From NCBI RefSeq assembly GCF_004123295.1, contig NZ_SDMK01000006.1, positions 62,001 through 126,000 of the forward strand: a stretch of DNA of 64,000 nucleotides. The letters are read 5' to 3'. Under the pieces are notes generated by a model, which did no database searches, was not told the origin of the DNA, and saw only the letters and a list, made by a program, of their open reading frames with translations. Position 1 is the first letter of the stretch. The number at the start of each line of letters is the position of its first letter. This document shows positions 48,674 through 57,296 of the stretch, piece by piece. The translations under genes and the position numbers were made by a program. This DNA is from Silvibacterium dinghuense (lineage in GTDB: Bacteria; Acidobacteriota; Terriglobia; Terriglobales; Acidobacteriaceae).

Positions 48674-49203
48674 GCCACTATCGTACTGGCAGCGCTGTCC
48701 GCTGGTAACCAAATTTCCGTTCAATCCAGGCTATCGGGTATCCAATAAAACGAAATTGTGACGGAATCAGTGACAAATTCTTTTGCGATGGGCAGCATGT
48801 GGCACCAGCATCGCTTCCAACTGTAAGAACGATCCGCATTGTTAGAGAAATTTCATAAAGAACAGAGCAGAACGCTATCCCGGGACCGGGACTGATACGG
48901 AAGATTGACACAAAATCCAGGATGCGATTCCAGCAGGAGATGGTATAGTGTTTCTTAAACCGGGCTTGCACGAAACTCCGCTTCGCAGAAAGTCCTTTTC
49001 TCGGCATGTGCAACCTGTAACGCCGACGGTCGAGAAATATAGCAAAAACTGCCTCAGAGTAGACACTAGATGAGAGGCAGCGCAGAGCATATTCTTCCTC
49101 AGTTCGCGGTCTCTTCTGTTCTCAAACCTACTCTATCGTTTGGGCCTCCCATGAGACGTTCTGGCGGCTTACACAAAGGCTATCGATTGTTCTAGAGACA
49201 GAT
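48674..49203. other. Long intergenic region before the sugar transferase
   Basis: 530 bp without a gene between divergent genes. TATAGT at 48944-48949 is a candidate -10, giving a leader of about 250 nt for the sugar transferase; TTGACA at 48905 is too far for its -35. CTGCCTC (about 49050) and GAGGCAG (about 49075) could form a stem in that leader. Confidence 0.4.
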
Positions 49204-50721
49204 ATGGCGACTTCGGAATACATAAGAAAATCTCCACGAAACGAGCCTCGTGTGGCAGGATGGCCGGGTAAGGCTCCTCGTCGGAGCCGCATCTTCAGCC
49301 AGTCGATTGTGACCTCGATGCTGATGATGTTGAATGACACGCTGGTCATTCTTCTCGCTTTTGCCGTGTCCCTGTTGTTGCGGGCGATGGTCTTCGACAA
49401 GGTCGATCAGGTGGCCGGTGTGCCCCCGCACGCACTTATCGGCGCTCCGCTCCATATCGTTTATCTGGGGTGGTTTGTGCTCTCGTACCTTCTGGTAGCG
49501 AACCGCTATGGCCTGTACTCCGCGATCCCGCTGGCCAGCGGCTGGCATGAGGTGCGCCTGACGGTACAGGCCAGCCTGAATGCTGGACTGCTGCTGTGTG
49601 GCGCGCTTTATCTCGCCGGTAACCTCAGCGTTTCCCGTGTCCTGGTGTTGCTGCTGATTGCCAGCACGATCGCGCTGCTGTGCACGCGCCGTATCGTGTG
49701 GCGCAAGTCCCGGTTCCGCCAGTTTGAGCGCGGTCTTGAAACCCGCAATGTGGTCATTCTGGGAACCCATCATCTGAGCAATGCTCTTGGCCAGCACATC
49801 GAGAAGGATTACCGGCTCGGCTACAAGCTGCGTGGCTACGTGGTTGCGCCCGAGTGCGCGAACGGCCTGGAAGTTCCGAGATCGCAGGTGCTGGGCGGCG
49901 TGGAGGGTCTCCGCCAGCTTATCCGCCAGCACTTCATCGATGAAATTGTGATCGCTGAACCGTGCCCGACGGAAAGTGTGATCCAGTTGCTCGAAGAGGC
50001 GCGCGAGCTCGAAGTCGATATCCGTGCAATCTCCGGCTACTACGGCGAACTGACGGCCGATACTCCCATCGAGTACCTGGGAATCTTTCCTGTGGTCTCG
50101 CTGCATCGCCGCGATCCGCGCACTGTAGCCCTGGTGCTCAAGCGCGGCCTGGATATGCTGCTTTCGCTCATGGCACTGGCGGCGGTCTTTCCCATCATGC
50201 TGGCGATTGCCATTGCCGTGCGGCTGGACAGTGAAGGTCCGATCTTCTATGTCTCTGAGCGTATCGGCAAACGTGGCCGCGTCTTCCCCTGCTTCAAGTT
50301 CCGAACCATGGTGAAGAACGCCGAGCAGCTGAAGAAGGATCTGGCCGCGCAGAACGAGCGCGATGGCATCCTCTTCAAGATGACCAACGACCCGCGTATT
50401 ACCCGCGTGGGCCGCATCCTGCGCAAGTACAGCCTGGATGAGCTGCCGCAGTTCTTCAATGTGCTGCGCGGCGAGATGAGCATGGTCGGGCCGCGTCCGC
50501 CGATCGCCAGTGAAGTGGCCAAGTATGAACTTGAGCACTTCCGGCGTCTTGAAGTCCTGCCGGGCCTTACCGGCCTCTGGCAGGTGCAGGCACGCGGCGA
50601 TTCCTCCTTTGCGAAATACATCGCGCTCGATACCGCGTATGTCGAGAACTGGAGCTTCTGGATGGATCTGAAGATTCTGGTTCGCACGGCGGAGGTCGTC
50701 TTCCGGGGTACGGGAAGCTAA
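49204..50721 (+). CDS. Polyprenyl-phosphate sugar-1-phosphate transferase (WcaJ/WbaP type)
   Basis: 505 aa. Four to five membrane helices in the first 170 residues, a CoA-binding-like Rossmann domain (TRNVVILGTHHLSNALGQHI), another helix near 315-335, and the conserved catalytic C-terminus. The last part shows VLKRGLDMLLSLMAL, GPIFYVSERIGKRG, FPCFKFRTMV, and DELPQFFNVLRGEMSMVGPRPP, the sugar-transferase core with its Asp-Glu pair. It loads a sugar phosphate onto undecaprenyl phosphate, starting a polysaccharide repeat unit. Glucose is the usual substrate of this long form. A terminator follows directly. Confidence 0.94.
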   Translation: MATSEYIRKSPRNEPRVAGWPGKAPRRSRIFSQSIVTSMLMMLNDTLVILLAFAVSLLLRAMVFDKVDQVAGVPPHALIGAPLHIVYLGWFVLSYLLVANRYGLYSAIPLASGWHEVRLTVQASLNAGLLLCGALYLAGNLSVSRVLVLLLIASTIALLCTRRIVWRKSRFRQFERGLETRNVVILGTHHLSNALGQHIEKDYRLGYKLRGYVVAPECANGLEVPRSQVLGGVEGLRQLIRQHFIDEIVIAEPCPTESVIQLLEEARELEVDIRAISGYYGELTADTPIEYLGIFPVVSLHRRDPRTVALVLKRGLDMLLSLMALAAVFPIMLAIAIAVRLDSEGPIFYVSERIGKRGRVFPCFKFRTMVKNAEQLKKDLAAQNERDGILFKMTNDPRITRVGRILRKYSLDELPQFFNVLRGEMSMVGPRPPIASEVAKYELEHFRRLEVLPGLTGLWQVQARGDSSFAKYIALDTAYVENWSFWMDLKILVRTAEVVFRGTGS

Positions 50722-50739
50722 CGCTCCAGCAGAAATGCA

Positions 50740-50773
50740 GCAAAAGGCCGGCTCAAAAGAGCCGGCCTTTTGC
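50740..50773 (+). terminator. Rho-independent terminator of the sugar transferase
   Basis: A perfect 15-bp stem (50740-50754 with 50759-50773; core GGCCGGCTC / GAGCCGGCC), loop AAAA, then TTTTTC. It is 18 bases after the stop. Confidence 0.93.
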
Positions 50774-50897
50774 TTTTTCGGAAGAAAGATCGATTGAGAT
50801 GAATGTGCTGTAACAATTTCTGTAGGCAGATGGAAGCGCTCATGGGAGACTGGTGCAACCCACAAATCTCAAATTGCATTTTTGTTGGAGGACAGTG

Positions 50898-52457
50898 TTG
50901 AGACAGGTGAAGCTGAAGCTTCTGGCCCTTACGTTGACTGCTTCTCTCGCCGGCATTCCTGCAATGGCACAGGATGCGCCGCGGCATGACGATCAACCGA
51001 AACATGACACGGATAAGACTCCACCTGCTCCGCAGGAAAAGAGCTCGGTTACACATCACGACCTGACTCTCGGCAGCCGCACGATTCACTACACGGCAAC
51101 AGCAGGCACTCTGCTGATCCGCAACGAGCAGGATGAGCCCTACGGCACGATCTTCTATGTTGCCTATACGGAAGATGGCGTGGATGCGAAGAACCGCCCG
51201 GTGACCTTCCTCTACAATGGCGGCCCGGGATCGGCATCCTTGTGGCTGCACATGGGTTCGGTAGGCCCGGTGCGGGTGGTGACTGCGAGCCCGGAGGCGA
51301 CAGGGCCGGCGCCCTACCAGACCGTTCCCAACCAGTACAGCCTGCTGGACAAGACGGACCTCGTCTTTATCGATGCGCCGCTGACCGGCTTCTCGAAAGC
51401 TGTAGGCAAGGGGACGGACAAGGATTTCCGCGGTGTGGATCAGGATCTCCAGGCCTTCGATAAGTTCATCCAGCGTTACATTACAGTGAATCAGCGGTGG
51501 AATTCTCCCAAGTATCTGTTCGGTGAGTCCTACGGCACCACACGCTCGGCCGGCCTTGCCGGGTTGCTGCAGGAAGACGGAGTCTCGCTCAATGGCGTCA
51601 TCCTGCTCTCCTCGATTTTGAATTACAACGTACGCGGGCCGGGTTTCGATGCCGTGTATGTCGGCAATCTCCCCAGCTACGCGGCCATCGCCTGGTATCA
51701 CAACAAACTGGCGCACAAGCCCGCGGACATGACCGCCTACCTCGACGAGGTTCGTGCGTTCGCGCGCGGGGAATACTCCGAGGCGCTTTCCGAGGGTGAT
51801 CTGCTGCCGCAGGAGAAGTTCGATGCCATTGCGGCGAAGGTTGCAGCTTACACGGGACTCAGTGTGGAGTACGTGAAAAACTCGAAGCTGCGCATTGAGC
51901 CTACCCGCTTCCGTAAAGAGCTGCTGCGTGGCGAGGGCGAAATCCTGGGCCGCTATGACGCCCGTTTTGAGGGCACGGATGTGGACGACGCAGGCGAAAA
52001 TCCTGGGTACGATCCTTCGGACACAGGGATTTCAGGCGTGTTCATCGGTGCCTTCCATGACTACCTGAGCCGCGAGCTCAAGTACGACACAACCGATGCC
52101 TATGCGGTGCATTCCGAGTCGAATGTCCCGTGGGACCAGACGCATCATCCGGTCGGCGGTGGAGGCGGCATGGGCCGGATGTTCGGGCAGCGCATGCCGG
52201 ACGTGGCAATGGATCTGGCCGATGCCATGCGCAAGAACCCCAAGCTGAAGGTTTATTCGGCGAACGGGCTCTTCGATCTGGCAACCCCGTTCTTCCTCAC
52301 CGAGTACGATCTCTCGCACATGATGGTGACACCGGCATTGGCGAAGAATGTCGAATTCGGCTACTACCCGGCCGGCCACATGGTGTATCTCAATGTGGAT
52401 GCGCTGAAGCAGCTCACGCATGACCTCGACGGCTTCTACGCCGAGACTTCGAAGTAA
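50898..52457 (+). CDS. Secreted S10-family serine carboxypeptidase
   Basis: 519 aa from a TTG at 50898, chosen for GGAGG seven bases upstream; it gives a clean signal peptide (KLKLLALTLTASLAGIPAMA). The peptidase S10 fold is clear: oxyanion loop NGGPGSAS (107-114), nucleophile Ser 211 in GESYG, Asp in NGLFDLATP, and His in YYPAGHMVY. Enzymes of this family remove C-terminal residues from peptides, often at acidic pH, which suits a soil acidobacterium. It is monocistronic with its own terminator. Confidence 0.92.
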   Translation: MRQVKLKLLALTLTASLAGIPAMAQDAPRHDDQPKHDTDKTPPAPQEKSSVTHHDLTLGSRTIHYTATAGTLLIRNEQDEPYGTIFYVAYTEDGVDAKNRPVTFLYNGGPGSASLWLHMGSVGPVRVVTASPEATGPAPYQTVPNQYSLLDKTDLVFIDAPLTGFSKAVGKGTDKDFRGVDQDLQAFDKFIQRYITVNQRWNSPKYLFGESYGTTRSAGLAGLLQEDGVSLNGVILLSSILNYNVRGPGFDAVYVGNLPSYAAIAWYHNKLAHKPADMTAYLDEVRAFARGEYSEALSEGDLLPQEKFDAIAAKVAAYTGLSVEYVKNSKLRIEPTRFRKELLRGEGEILGRYDARFEGTDVDDAGENPGYDPSDTGISGVFIGAFHDYLSRELKYDTTDAYAVHSESNVPWDQTHHPVGGGGGMGRMFGQRMPDVAMDLADAMRKNPKLKVYSANGLFDLATPFFLTEYDLSHMMVTPALAKNVEFGYYPAGHMVYLNVDALKQLTHDLDGFYAETSK

Positions 52458-52473
52458 AACGGTAGGAGAAGAG

Positions 52474-52500
52474 AAAAGGCCCGCACCATGCGGGCCTTTT
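52474..52500 (+). terminator. Rho-independent terminator of the S10 peptidase
   Basis: AAAAGGCCCGC (52474-52484) and GCGGGCCTTTT (52490-52500) are perfect complements around a 5-base loop, ending in a T run. Confidence 0.93.
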
Positions 52501-52544
52501 GCTTTGCTGCCAGATTGTCGGGTAAGAGGACCTGGCAAAGAACG

Positions 52545-52600
52545 CGGGTGCCCCATGTCTCGATTTTGAGACATGGGCTCTCCTCCCACTCAAATCAGCC
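52545..52600 (+). repeat. Acidobacterial palindromic repeat, copy B
   Basis: 56 bp starting CGGGTGCCCC with a 10-bp stem, CCCATGTCTC (52552-52561) and GAGACATGGG (52568-52577), loop GATTTT. It is the partner of copy A at 34531-34586. Its right end abuts the mqnD stop codon at 52601, between convergent genes. Confidence 0.78.
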
Positions 52601-53482
52601 TTAGCCGACGAAATCAACCTTGACGGGGTGGGGAATCACGCCACGCTCATGGCCCATTTCGAGGAGCTTCTTGATCGCCTCGCGGCCATCGTCGCCGTAG
52701 CTGAGGGTGCGCTCGTTCACATACATGCCGACGAACTTGTTGGCCAGATTCTCGTCGAGATCGCGGGCGAACTGCATGGCATAGGCCAGCGCTGCTTCGC
52801 GGTGATCGAGGCCATGCTGAATGCTCTCGCGCAGTGCTTGGGTGCAGATTTGCATGGTCTTCTCACCGAGCGAGCGGCGGATGGCATTGCCGCCCAGCGG
52901 CAGCGGCAGGCCGGTCAGGTCGCGCCACCAGATGCCGAGGTCGAGGATCTTCTTGAGGCCTTCCTGCGCGTAGGTGAGCTGACCCTCGTGGATGATGAGT
53001 CCAGCGGCATAGTTGCCGGCAAGCACCTCGGGGATGATGCGGTCGAAGGGCACGATCGCAGTCTCGATCTCAGGAGCGAAGAGCTTGAGCGCAAGGTTGG
53101 CGGTGGTCAGCGTGCCGGGGATGGCGATCTTCTCGCGCTTGATCTCGTCGAGCGTGTAGGCCTTCGGAGCCACGATCATCGGGCCGTAGCCTTCGCCGAC
53201 CGATCCGCCGCAGGCCATCAGGGCGTAATTGTCCTGCAGGTAGGGATAGGCGTGGAAGGAGATGGCGGTCACGTCGTAGAACTGCTCGTGAATGGCCTTC
53301 TGGTTCAGCGTTTCGATGTCGGTGAGGGTGTGGGTGAACTTGAAACCGGGCACGCGAATCTTGTTCGTGGCCAGGCCATAGAACATAAATGCGTCGTCGG
53401 AGTCCGGGCTGTGCGCGATGGTGATCTCGCGGACCTGGGAGTTAGCGTGCGGCTCGGCGGGAACGGACGGAGTGGAACTCAC
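52601..53482 (-). CDS. mqnD: 1,4-dihydroxy-6-naphthoate synthase (futalosine menaquinone pathway)
   Basis: 293 aa from a GTG with AGG upstream. Periplasmic-binding-like fold used as an enzyme: AHSPDSDDAFMFYGL near the start is the MqnD/MqnA signature, followed by DIETLNQKAIHEQFYDVTAISFHAYPYL, GEGYGPMIV, and the C-terminal YVNERTLSYGDDGREAI. It converts cyclic de-hypoxanthine futalosine to dihydroxynaphthoate in menaquinone synthesis. It ends a leftward group cutA, small membrane protein, bioY, mqnD with gaps of 61, 24 and 57 bp. An uncharacterised substrate-binding protein is the alternative. Confidence 0.9.
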   Translation of the reverse strand: MSSTPSVPAEPHANSQVREITIAHSPDSDDAFMFYGLATNKIRVPGFKFTHTLTDIETLNQKAIHEQFYDVTAISFHAYPYLQDNYALMACGGSVGEGYGPMIVAPKAYTLDEIKREKIAIPGTLTTANLALKLFAPEIETAIVPFDRIIPEVLAGNYAAGLIIHEGQLTYAQEGLKKILDLGIWWRDLTGLPLPLGGNAIRRSLGEKTMQICTQALRESIQHGLDHREAALAYAMQFARDLDENLANKFVGMYVNERTLSYGDDGREAIKKLLEMGHERGVIPHPVKVDFVG

Positions 53483-53539
53483 TTCTGATACCTGATCCTT
53501 TCAACAGAAGCGACCGGCGAACCGGCCGCGGGTGAATCC

Positions 53540-54142
53540 TTAGCGCGCGGGCAGCATGCGCCGGCGCAGTGAAGCCAGGGAGACAACGATGGCCGCCGCG
53601 GCAACCACCTTCAGAGCGTCTCCGGCAACGAAGGGAAGGACGGCCATCTTAACTACGGTGGCCAGAGAGAGATGCGAGAAGAGGGCGAGCCAGGAAGCGC
53701 CACTGACGTAGAGAACAAGGCTGGCAATGGCGCCGGCTGCGGCGCGCGAGGAGAAGCTCATGGGGCGCATGCGGGCGATGCGGCTGGCGCACGCGGCAAC
53801 CAGCGGGTAGCTCAACAGGAAGCCGCCGGTTGCGCCGAACAGCTGCAGCATGCCGCCGGGACCCGCAGGCGTGAAGACGGGCAGGCCGGATGCGCCTTCG
53901 ATCAGATAGAGCACCATGGCGGCGACAGCCGTGGCCGGCTCAAGCAGCAGTGCCAGCAGGATGACCGCGAAGTTCTGCGTGGTCAGAGGCACGGGGGTAA
54001 AGAGTAAGGGAATGGAAACGTGCGCCGAAAGGGCAACCAGGGCGCTGCCGGCGACAGCCAGGCCGGTCTGATGAGCCAATGCGCCGGAGGCTGAATTCTG
54101 CCGGGTTGTCGATGTTGCCGTTGCCGTGCGCATTTCCATCAT
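53540..54142 (-). CDS. bioY: Biotin transporter BioY (ECF S-component)
   Basis: 200 aa with AGGAG eight bases before the ATG. About six membrane helices. The BioY signature is visible: IPLLFTPVPLTTQNFAVILLALLL, then YLIEGASGLPVF and GGFLLSYPLVA, and FVAGDALKVVAAA near the end. It binds biotin at the membrane; with an ECF module (not seen here) or alone it imports it. No BirA site was recognised upstream. Confidence 0.95.
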   Translation of the reverse strand: MMEMRTATATSTTRQNSASGALAHQTGLAVAGSALVALSAHVSIPLLFTPVPLTTQNFAVILLALLLEPATAVAAMVLYLIEGASGLPVFTPAGPGGMLQLFGATGGFLLSYPLVAACASRIARMRPMSFSSRAAAGAIASLVLYVSGASWLALFSHLSLATVVKMAVLPFVAGDALKVVAAAAIVVSLASLRRRMLPAR

Positions 54143-54166
54143 GCGAGGTTCTCCTGAAATAGAAGC

Positions 54167-54325
54167 TTATTCGCCGCGCTCAAGCGGATCTTCCTCTTTT
54201 TTTGCACCCAGGCGGAGGATATCGGCCCGCTGGTGATCGTGATCCCGGATATGGCGTCGGACCGAGAGCACTGCCCAGATCAACGCGATCATGCTCACGA
54301 CAAATACTACGTAGAGAAGGCGCAT
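54167..54325 (-). CDS. Small single-pass membrane protein
   Basis: 52 aa. Residues 1-21 form one membrane helix (LLYVVFVVSMIALIWAVL) and the rest is a charged cytoplasmic tail (RRHIRDHDHQ, KKEEDPLERGE). CAGGT lies four bases before the ATG at 54325. It fits between cutA and bioY with short gaps. I do not recognise the family; the tidy gene spacing and helix argue for a real gene. Confidence 0.62.
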   Translation of the reverse strand: MRLLYVVFVVSMIALIWAVLSVRRHIRDHDHQRADILRLGAKKEEDPLERGE

Positions 54326-54386
54326 TGGTACCTGCACCTCAGAATAGCAGGCGGTCGGGCCGAAAAACAGTCCATCGGACCTGTGC

Positions 54387-54713
54387 TCAGCGGGTGACCG
54401 ACGCCGCGAGCCATTCGAGGTAAGCGGCGCTGCCTCCATCCACACCGAGCACAACAAACTCCGGTACCTCATAGCTGTGCAGGGAACAAAGGGCTTCTTC
54501 GAGTGCTCCGAGGCTGGCCCCGGTGGTCTTGACGAGCAGCAGAACCTCATGCGCGGTTTCGACCGCGCCCTGCCAGCGGTAGATCGAGGTAAGGCCGGGA
54601 ACGATATTCACGCAGGCGGCGAGTCCCTGCTCGACAAGGTGGCGGGCAATGCGGCGAGCTTCTTCTTCAGAGGAAGCGGTGCTGAGCGCGATGCGAAATG
54701 GGGTGGAGGCCAT
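54387..54713 (-). CDS. cutA: CutA-like divalent-cation tolerance protein
   Basis: 108 aa from the ATG at 54713 with GGAG upstream; 20 extra codons are open above it. The CutA1 trimer fold is shown by TASSEEEARRIARHLVEQGLAACVNI, then YRWQGAVETAHEVLLLVKT, SLHSYEVPEFVVL and YLEWLAAS. The role of CutA1 in bacteria is not settled (metal tolerance in E. coli). It heads the leftward group. Confidence 0.95.
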   Translation of the reverse strand: MASTPFRIALSTASSEEEARRIARHLVEQGLAACVNIVPGLTSIYRWQGAVETAHEVLLLVKTTGASLGALEEALCSLHSYEVPEFVVLGVDGGSAAYLEWLAASVTR

Positions 54714-54938
54714 GCCATGATTCTCCTCGAAGATGGGGCGCGACGGCTCTTTCGAAGCGGTGGAGCGATGCATTTGCCCACAGGGCTTCTTCCAGATTTA
54801 AGATGGCCCAAGGCATTCCAGAGACTTTTGCAGGCATCTCATTGACGGACAGTATCCGGGGTCCTATGCTCCGGTGCGAGGATGGCTCCGCGATGCGGGC
54901 GCGACTGAAACGGACTACAGGAAAGGCGAAGGAAAAGT

Positions 54939-56342
54939 ATGGCTGTCGAGATCAAGTTTGGTACGTCGGGCTGGCGGGCAATTGTTGCCGAGGAATTTAC
55001 CGTGGCGAATATCCGCCGGGCTGTGACCGGCATCGCAAAGTACGTGGCGGCACAGCCGGGCTCGGGCTCCGTGCTGGTCGGGCGCGATCCGCGTTTTCTG
55101 GGCGAGAGCTTTGTGGCGGAAGCGGCAAAGGTGCTGGCCTCGCACGGCGTAAAGCCGCTGGTAATTCCGCATGCCGCGCCGACACCGGCTATCTCGTATG
55201 CCGTGCGGCGGCTGAAGGCCAGCGGCGCAATCAACTTCACGGCCTCGCATAACCCGCCCGAGTACAACGGCATCAAGTTCTCGACGCCGGATGGTGCTCC
55301 GGCTCTGCCCGAGGTGACGAAGCAGATCGAGTCGCTGATCAAGAAGCTTGGCGACGAGACCCTGCCTGCGCCGCCCGAGCCAAAGGAAAAGTTCGAAGAA
55401 GTCGATGTGAAGCCGGACTACCTCAAGCGCATCGGGGAACTGGTAGATTTCGCGGCGATCAAGAAGTCGGGCATCAAGGTGGTCTTCGACCCCTTCTGGG
55501 GTGCAGCGCGTGGCTACAGCTGCCACATCCTGCGTGATCACGGCGTCGAGGTTGCGACGGTGCATGATTACCGCGATGTGCTGTTTGGCGGACATGCGCC
55601 GGAGCCTGACGATCATCTGTTGGCCGACTGCAAGGCCAGGATGAAGGAGACTGGAGCGAAGATCGGCATCGCAACCGATGGCGATGCAGACCGCTTCGGC
55701 ATCGTCGACGAAGACGGCACCTTCATCCAGCCGAACTACATCATCGCGCTGCTCTTCGACTATCTGGTCGAGACGCGCGGCTGGAAGAACGGCGTGGCCA
55801 AGTCGGTCGCGACGACCAACCTGATCAATGCCGTGGCCGAGTCCTACGGCGTGCCGCTCTACGAGACCCCGGTGGGCTTCAAGTACATCGGCGAGCTCAT
55901 CAACCAGGACAAGATCGCGATCGGCGGCGAGGAGAGCGCTGGTCTCACGATTCGTGGTCATGTACCGGAGAAGGACGGCGTGATCGCCGGTCTGTTGGTC
56001 ACGGAGATGGTGGCCAGACGCGGCAAGAGTCTGGGCGCGCAGCTGAAGGAGCTGTTCGCGCGTGTGGGTGAGTTCTATCCGAACCGCGAGAACTTCCGCC
56101 TCACACCCGAAGTAAAGGAGAAGTTTGTCGAGAAGGTGAAGGAAGACCCGTCGGAGATCGGCGGGCGCAAGGTCACCTCGGTCGTACGCACAGACGGTCT
56201 GAAGCTGATCCTCGCCGATGGCTCATGGGTCTGCTATCGCCTCAGTGGCACCGAGCCGGTCGTGCGTGTCTACTCGGAGGCGCGCAAGGCCTCGGATGTC
56301 GAGCCACTGAGCGAAGCAGCGAAGTCCTGGGTGCTCGAGTAG
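54939..56342 (+). CDS. Phosphoglucomutase/phosphomannomutase family protein
   Basis: 467 aa. The four-domain phosphohexomutase is complete: KFGTSGWRAIV at the start, phosphoserine loop FTASHNPPEYNG (Ser 103), metal loop TDGDADRFG (Asp 247, 249, 251), sugar-binding GGEESAGLTIRG, and the phosphate-binding RLSGTEPVVRVY. It interconverts glucose or mannose 1- and 6-phosphates; the GEES loop is seen in enzymes handling glucose. It would supply glucose 1-phosphate for UDP-glucose and so for ugd and uxs. GAAGG precedes the ATG. Confidence 0.93.
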   Translation: MAVEIKFGTSGWRAIVAEEFTVANIRRAVTGIAKYVAAQPGSGSVLVGRDPRFLGESFVAEAAKVLASHGVKPLVIPHAAPTPAISYAVRRLKASGAINFTASHNPPEYNGIKFSTPDGAPALPEVTKQIESLIKKLGDETLPAPPEPKEKFEEVDVKPDYLKRIGELVDFAAIKKSGIKVVFDPFWGAARGYSCHILRDHGVEVATVHDYRDVLFGGHAPEPDDHLLADCKARMKETGAKIGIATDGDADRFGIVDEDGTFIQPNYIIALLFDYLVETRGWKNGVAKSVATTNLINAVAESYGVPLYETPVGFKYIGELINQDKIAIGGEESAGLTIRGHVPEKDGVIAGLLVTEMVARRGKSLGAQLKELFARVGEFYPNRENFRLTPEVKEKFVEKVKEDPSEIGGRKVTSVVRTDGLKLILADGSWVCYRLSGTEPVVRVYSEARKASDVEPLSEAAKSWVLE

Positions 56343-56407
56343 CAGCGGGAGAAGGATTTGTAGCGGTCACAGGCACAAAATGACGTAACTGTGACAGGCA
56401 CAGAATC

Positions 56408-56433
56408 AGGGCTACTCCCGAAGGAGTGGCCCT
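56408..56433 (+). terminator. Rho-independent terminator of the phosphohexomutase
   Basis: AGGGCTACTCC (56408-56418) pairs with GGAGTGGCCCT (56423-56433), with one G-T pair, around CGAA. A T run follows immediately. Confidence 0.85.
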
Positions 56434-56549
56434 TTTTCCTGCCTGAGAGCCAGTTTGGGACGCGAAGGATTGGCGAAAGAATGCCGCTTTTGATTCCTCT
56501 CTTGCCTCTTTGCCTCGCTATGTGTATCAGTCGCATCATCCCACCGACG

Positions 56550-56957
56550 ATGATGGAAATCTGGAGGCAGTTTTTCGTGCAGGCAGTGGAATCCAATCCG
56601 TCGTGGAAGTCGCGCATCGTGGGCGGGGTGTATCGTGTCCGCCGGCGCATTGCGACGGGTTTCGCTGTGCTGCTGGCCGTCTTCTTCGGATTTCATGTCA
56701 TGTTCGGGCGCAACGGTCTCAATGCTTATGAGGCCAAGCGCGTCGAGGACAAGACACTCCAGAAGCAGATCGAGAGCCTGCACGCGGAGAATGATCGCCT
56801 GAAGGACCACATCGATCACCTGCAGTCCGATCCCGATGCCATCGAGCACGAGGCGCGCGAGAAGCTGCATTATGCACGGCCGGATGAAGTGATCTACACG
56901 CTCAACGACGCTCCGCACCCCGCGGATCAGGCGCCGGTAACCCAGGCGCGCCGATAA
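56550..56957 (+). CDS. FtsB/DivIC-like septum formation protein
   Basis: About 135 aa from the ATG at 56550. A GTG at 56577 has GGAGG upstream and may be the real start. One membrane helix (TGFAVLLAVFFGFHVMFG) is followed by a coiled coil (VEDKTLQKQIESLHAENDRLKDHIDHLQ) and the conserved AIEHEAREKLHYARPDEVIY. That last stretch is the FtsB/DivIC signature. The protein bridges FtsL and FtsQ in the divisome. The C-terminus is a short Pro/Ala tail. Confidence 0.88.
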   Translation: MMEIWRQFFVQAVESNPSWKSRIVGGVYRVRRRIATGFAVLLAVFFGFHVMFGRNGLNAYEAKRVEDKTLQKQIESLHAENDRLKDHIDHLQSDPDAIEHEAREKLHYARPDEVIYTLNDAPHPADQAPVTQARR

Positions 56958-57072
56958 CGCTGGGCCAACTGTTGCAAAGAAGATAAGCTGAAGATTGCCG
57001 TCGGGCAGCCATGGCCGGATTGTGTCCGGATGCCATAGCATTGCTGACTATCTTGATTGAGGCGATCTGAGC

Positions 57073-57294
57073 TTGCTGTCTTCTTTTCGATTTCTTTGGA
57101 ACGCGACGCGCGGATACCGGCTGCGCCCCTGGGCAAGCCCCTATGTAAAGTGGCGTCTCGAAACCTATTCCGGACTCAAGGCCGAAAAAATCCGGCCGCG
57201 CGATGTATTTGGATTTGTCTGGCAGGAGAAGATGCAGTTGCTGCGTTTCCTGCGTTGGACCGGAGAGATCGACAAGGCCGCGACGCGGGATTAA
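57073..57294 (+). CDS. Small conserved-looking protein before the xylanase
   Basis: 73 aa starting TTG at 57073. It is basic and aromatic (FLWNATRGYRLRPWASPYVKWR, then DVFGFVWQEKMQLLRFLRWTGEI). There is no signal peptide, membrane helix or known motif. The stop is two bases before the GH10 start, so the two are likely translated together. I believe similar short ORFs occur in other acidobacteria but cannot check it here. Confidence 0.6.
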   Translation: MLSSFRFLWNATRGYRLRPWASPYVKWRLETYSGLKAEKIRPRDVFGFVWQEKMQLLRFLRWTGEIDKAATRD

Positions 57295-57296
57295 GC

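Noticed and set aside
48905-48949. TTGACA and TATAGT as one promoter
   Set aside because: The two boxes are 33 bases apart, twice the normal spacing. Only the -10 may be real.
49192-50865. 557-codon minus-strand frame opposite the sugar transferase
   Set aside because: It is the shadow of a well-supported plus-strand gene and includes its terminator hairpin as coding. No motif.
56365-56395. GTCACAG...CTGTGAC inverted repeat after the phosphohexomutase, considered as a second CRP site
   Set aside because: The arms are 17 bases apart and lie downstream of a gene, so it does not match TGTGA-N6-TCACA.
57057-57296. Upstream extension of the xylanase frame
   Set aside because: It overlaps the 73-aa ORF in another frame and would bury the Tat leader inside the protein.
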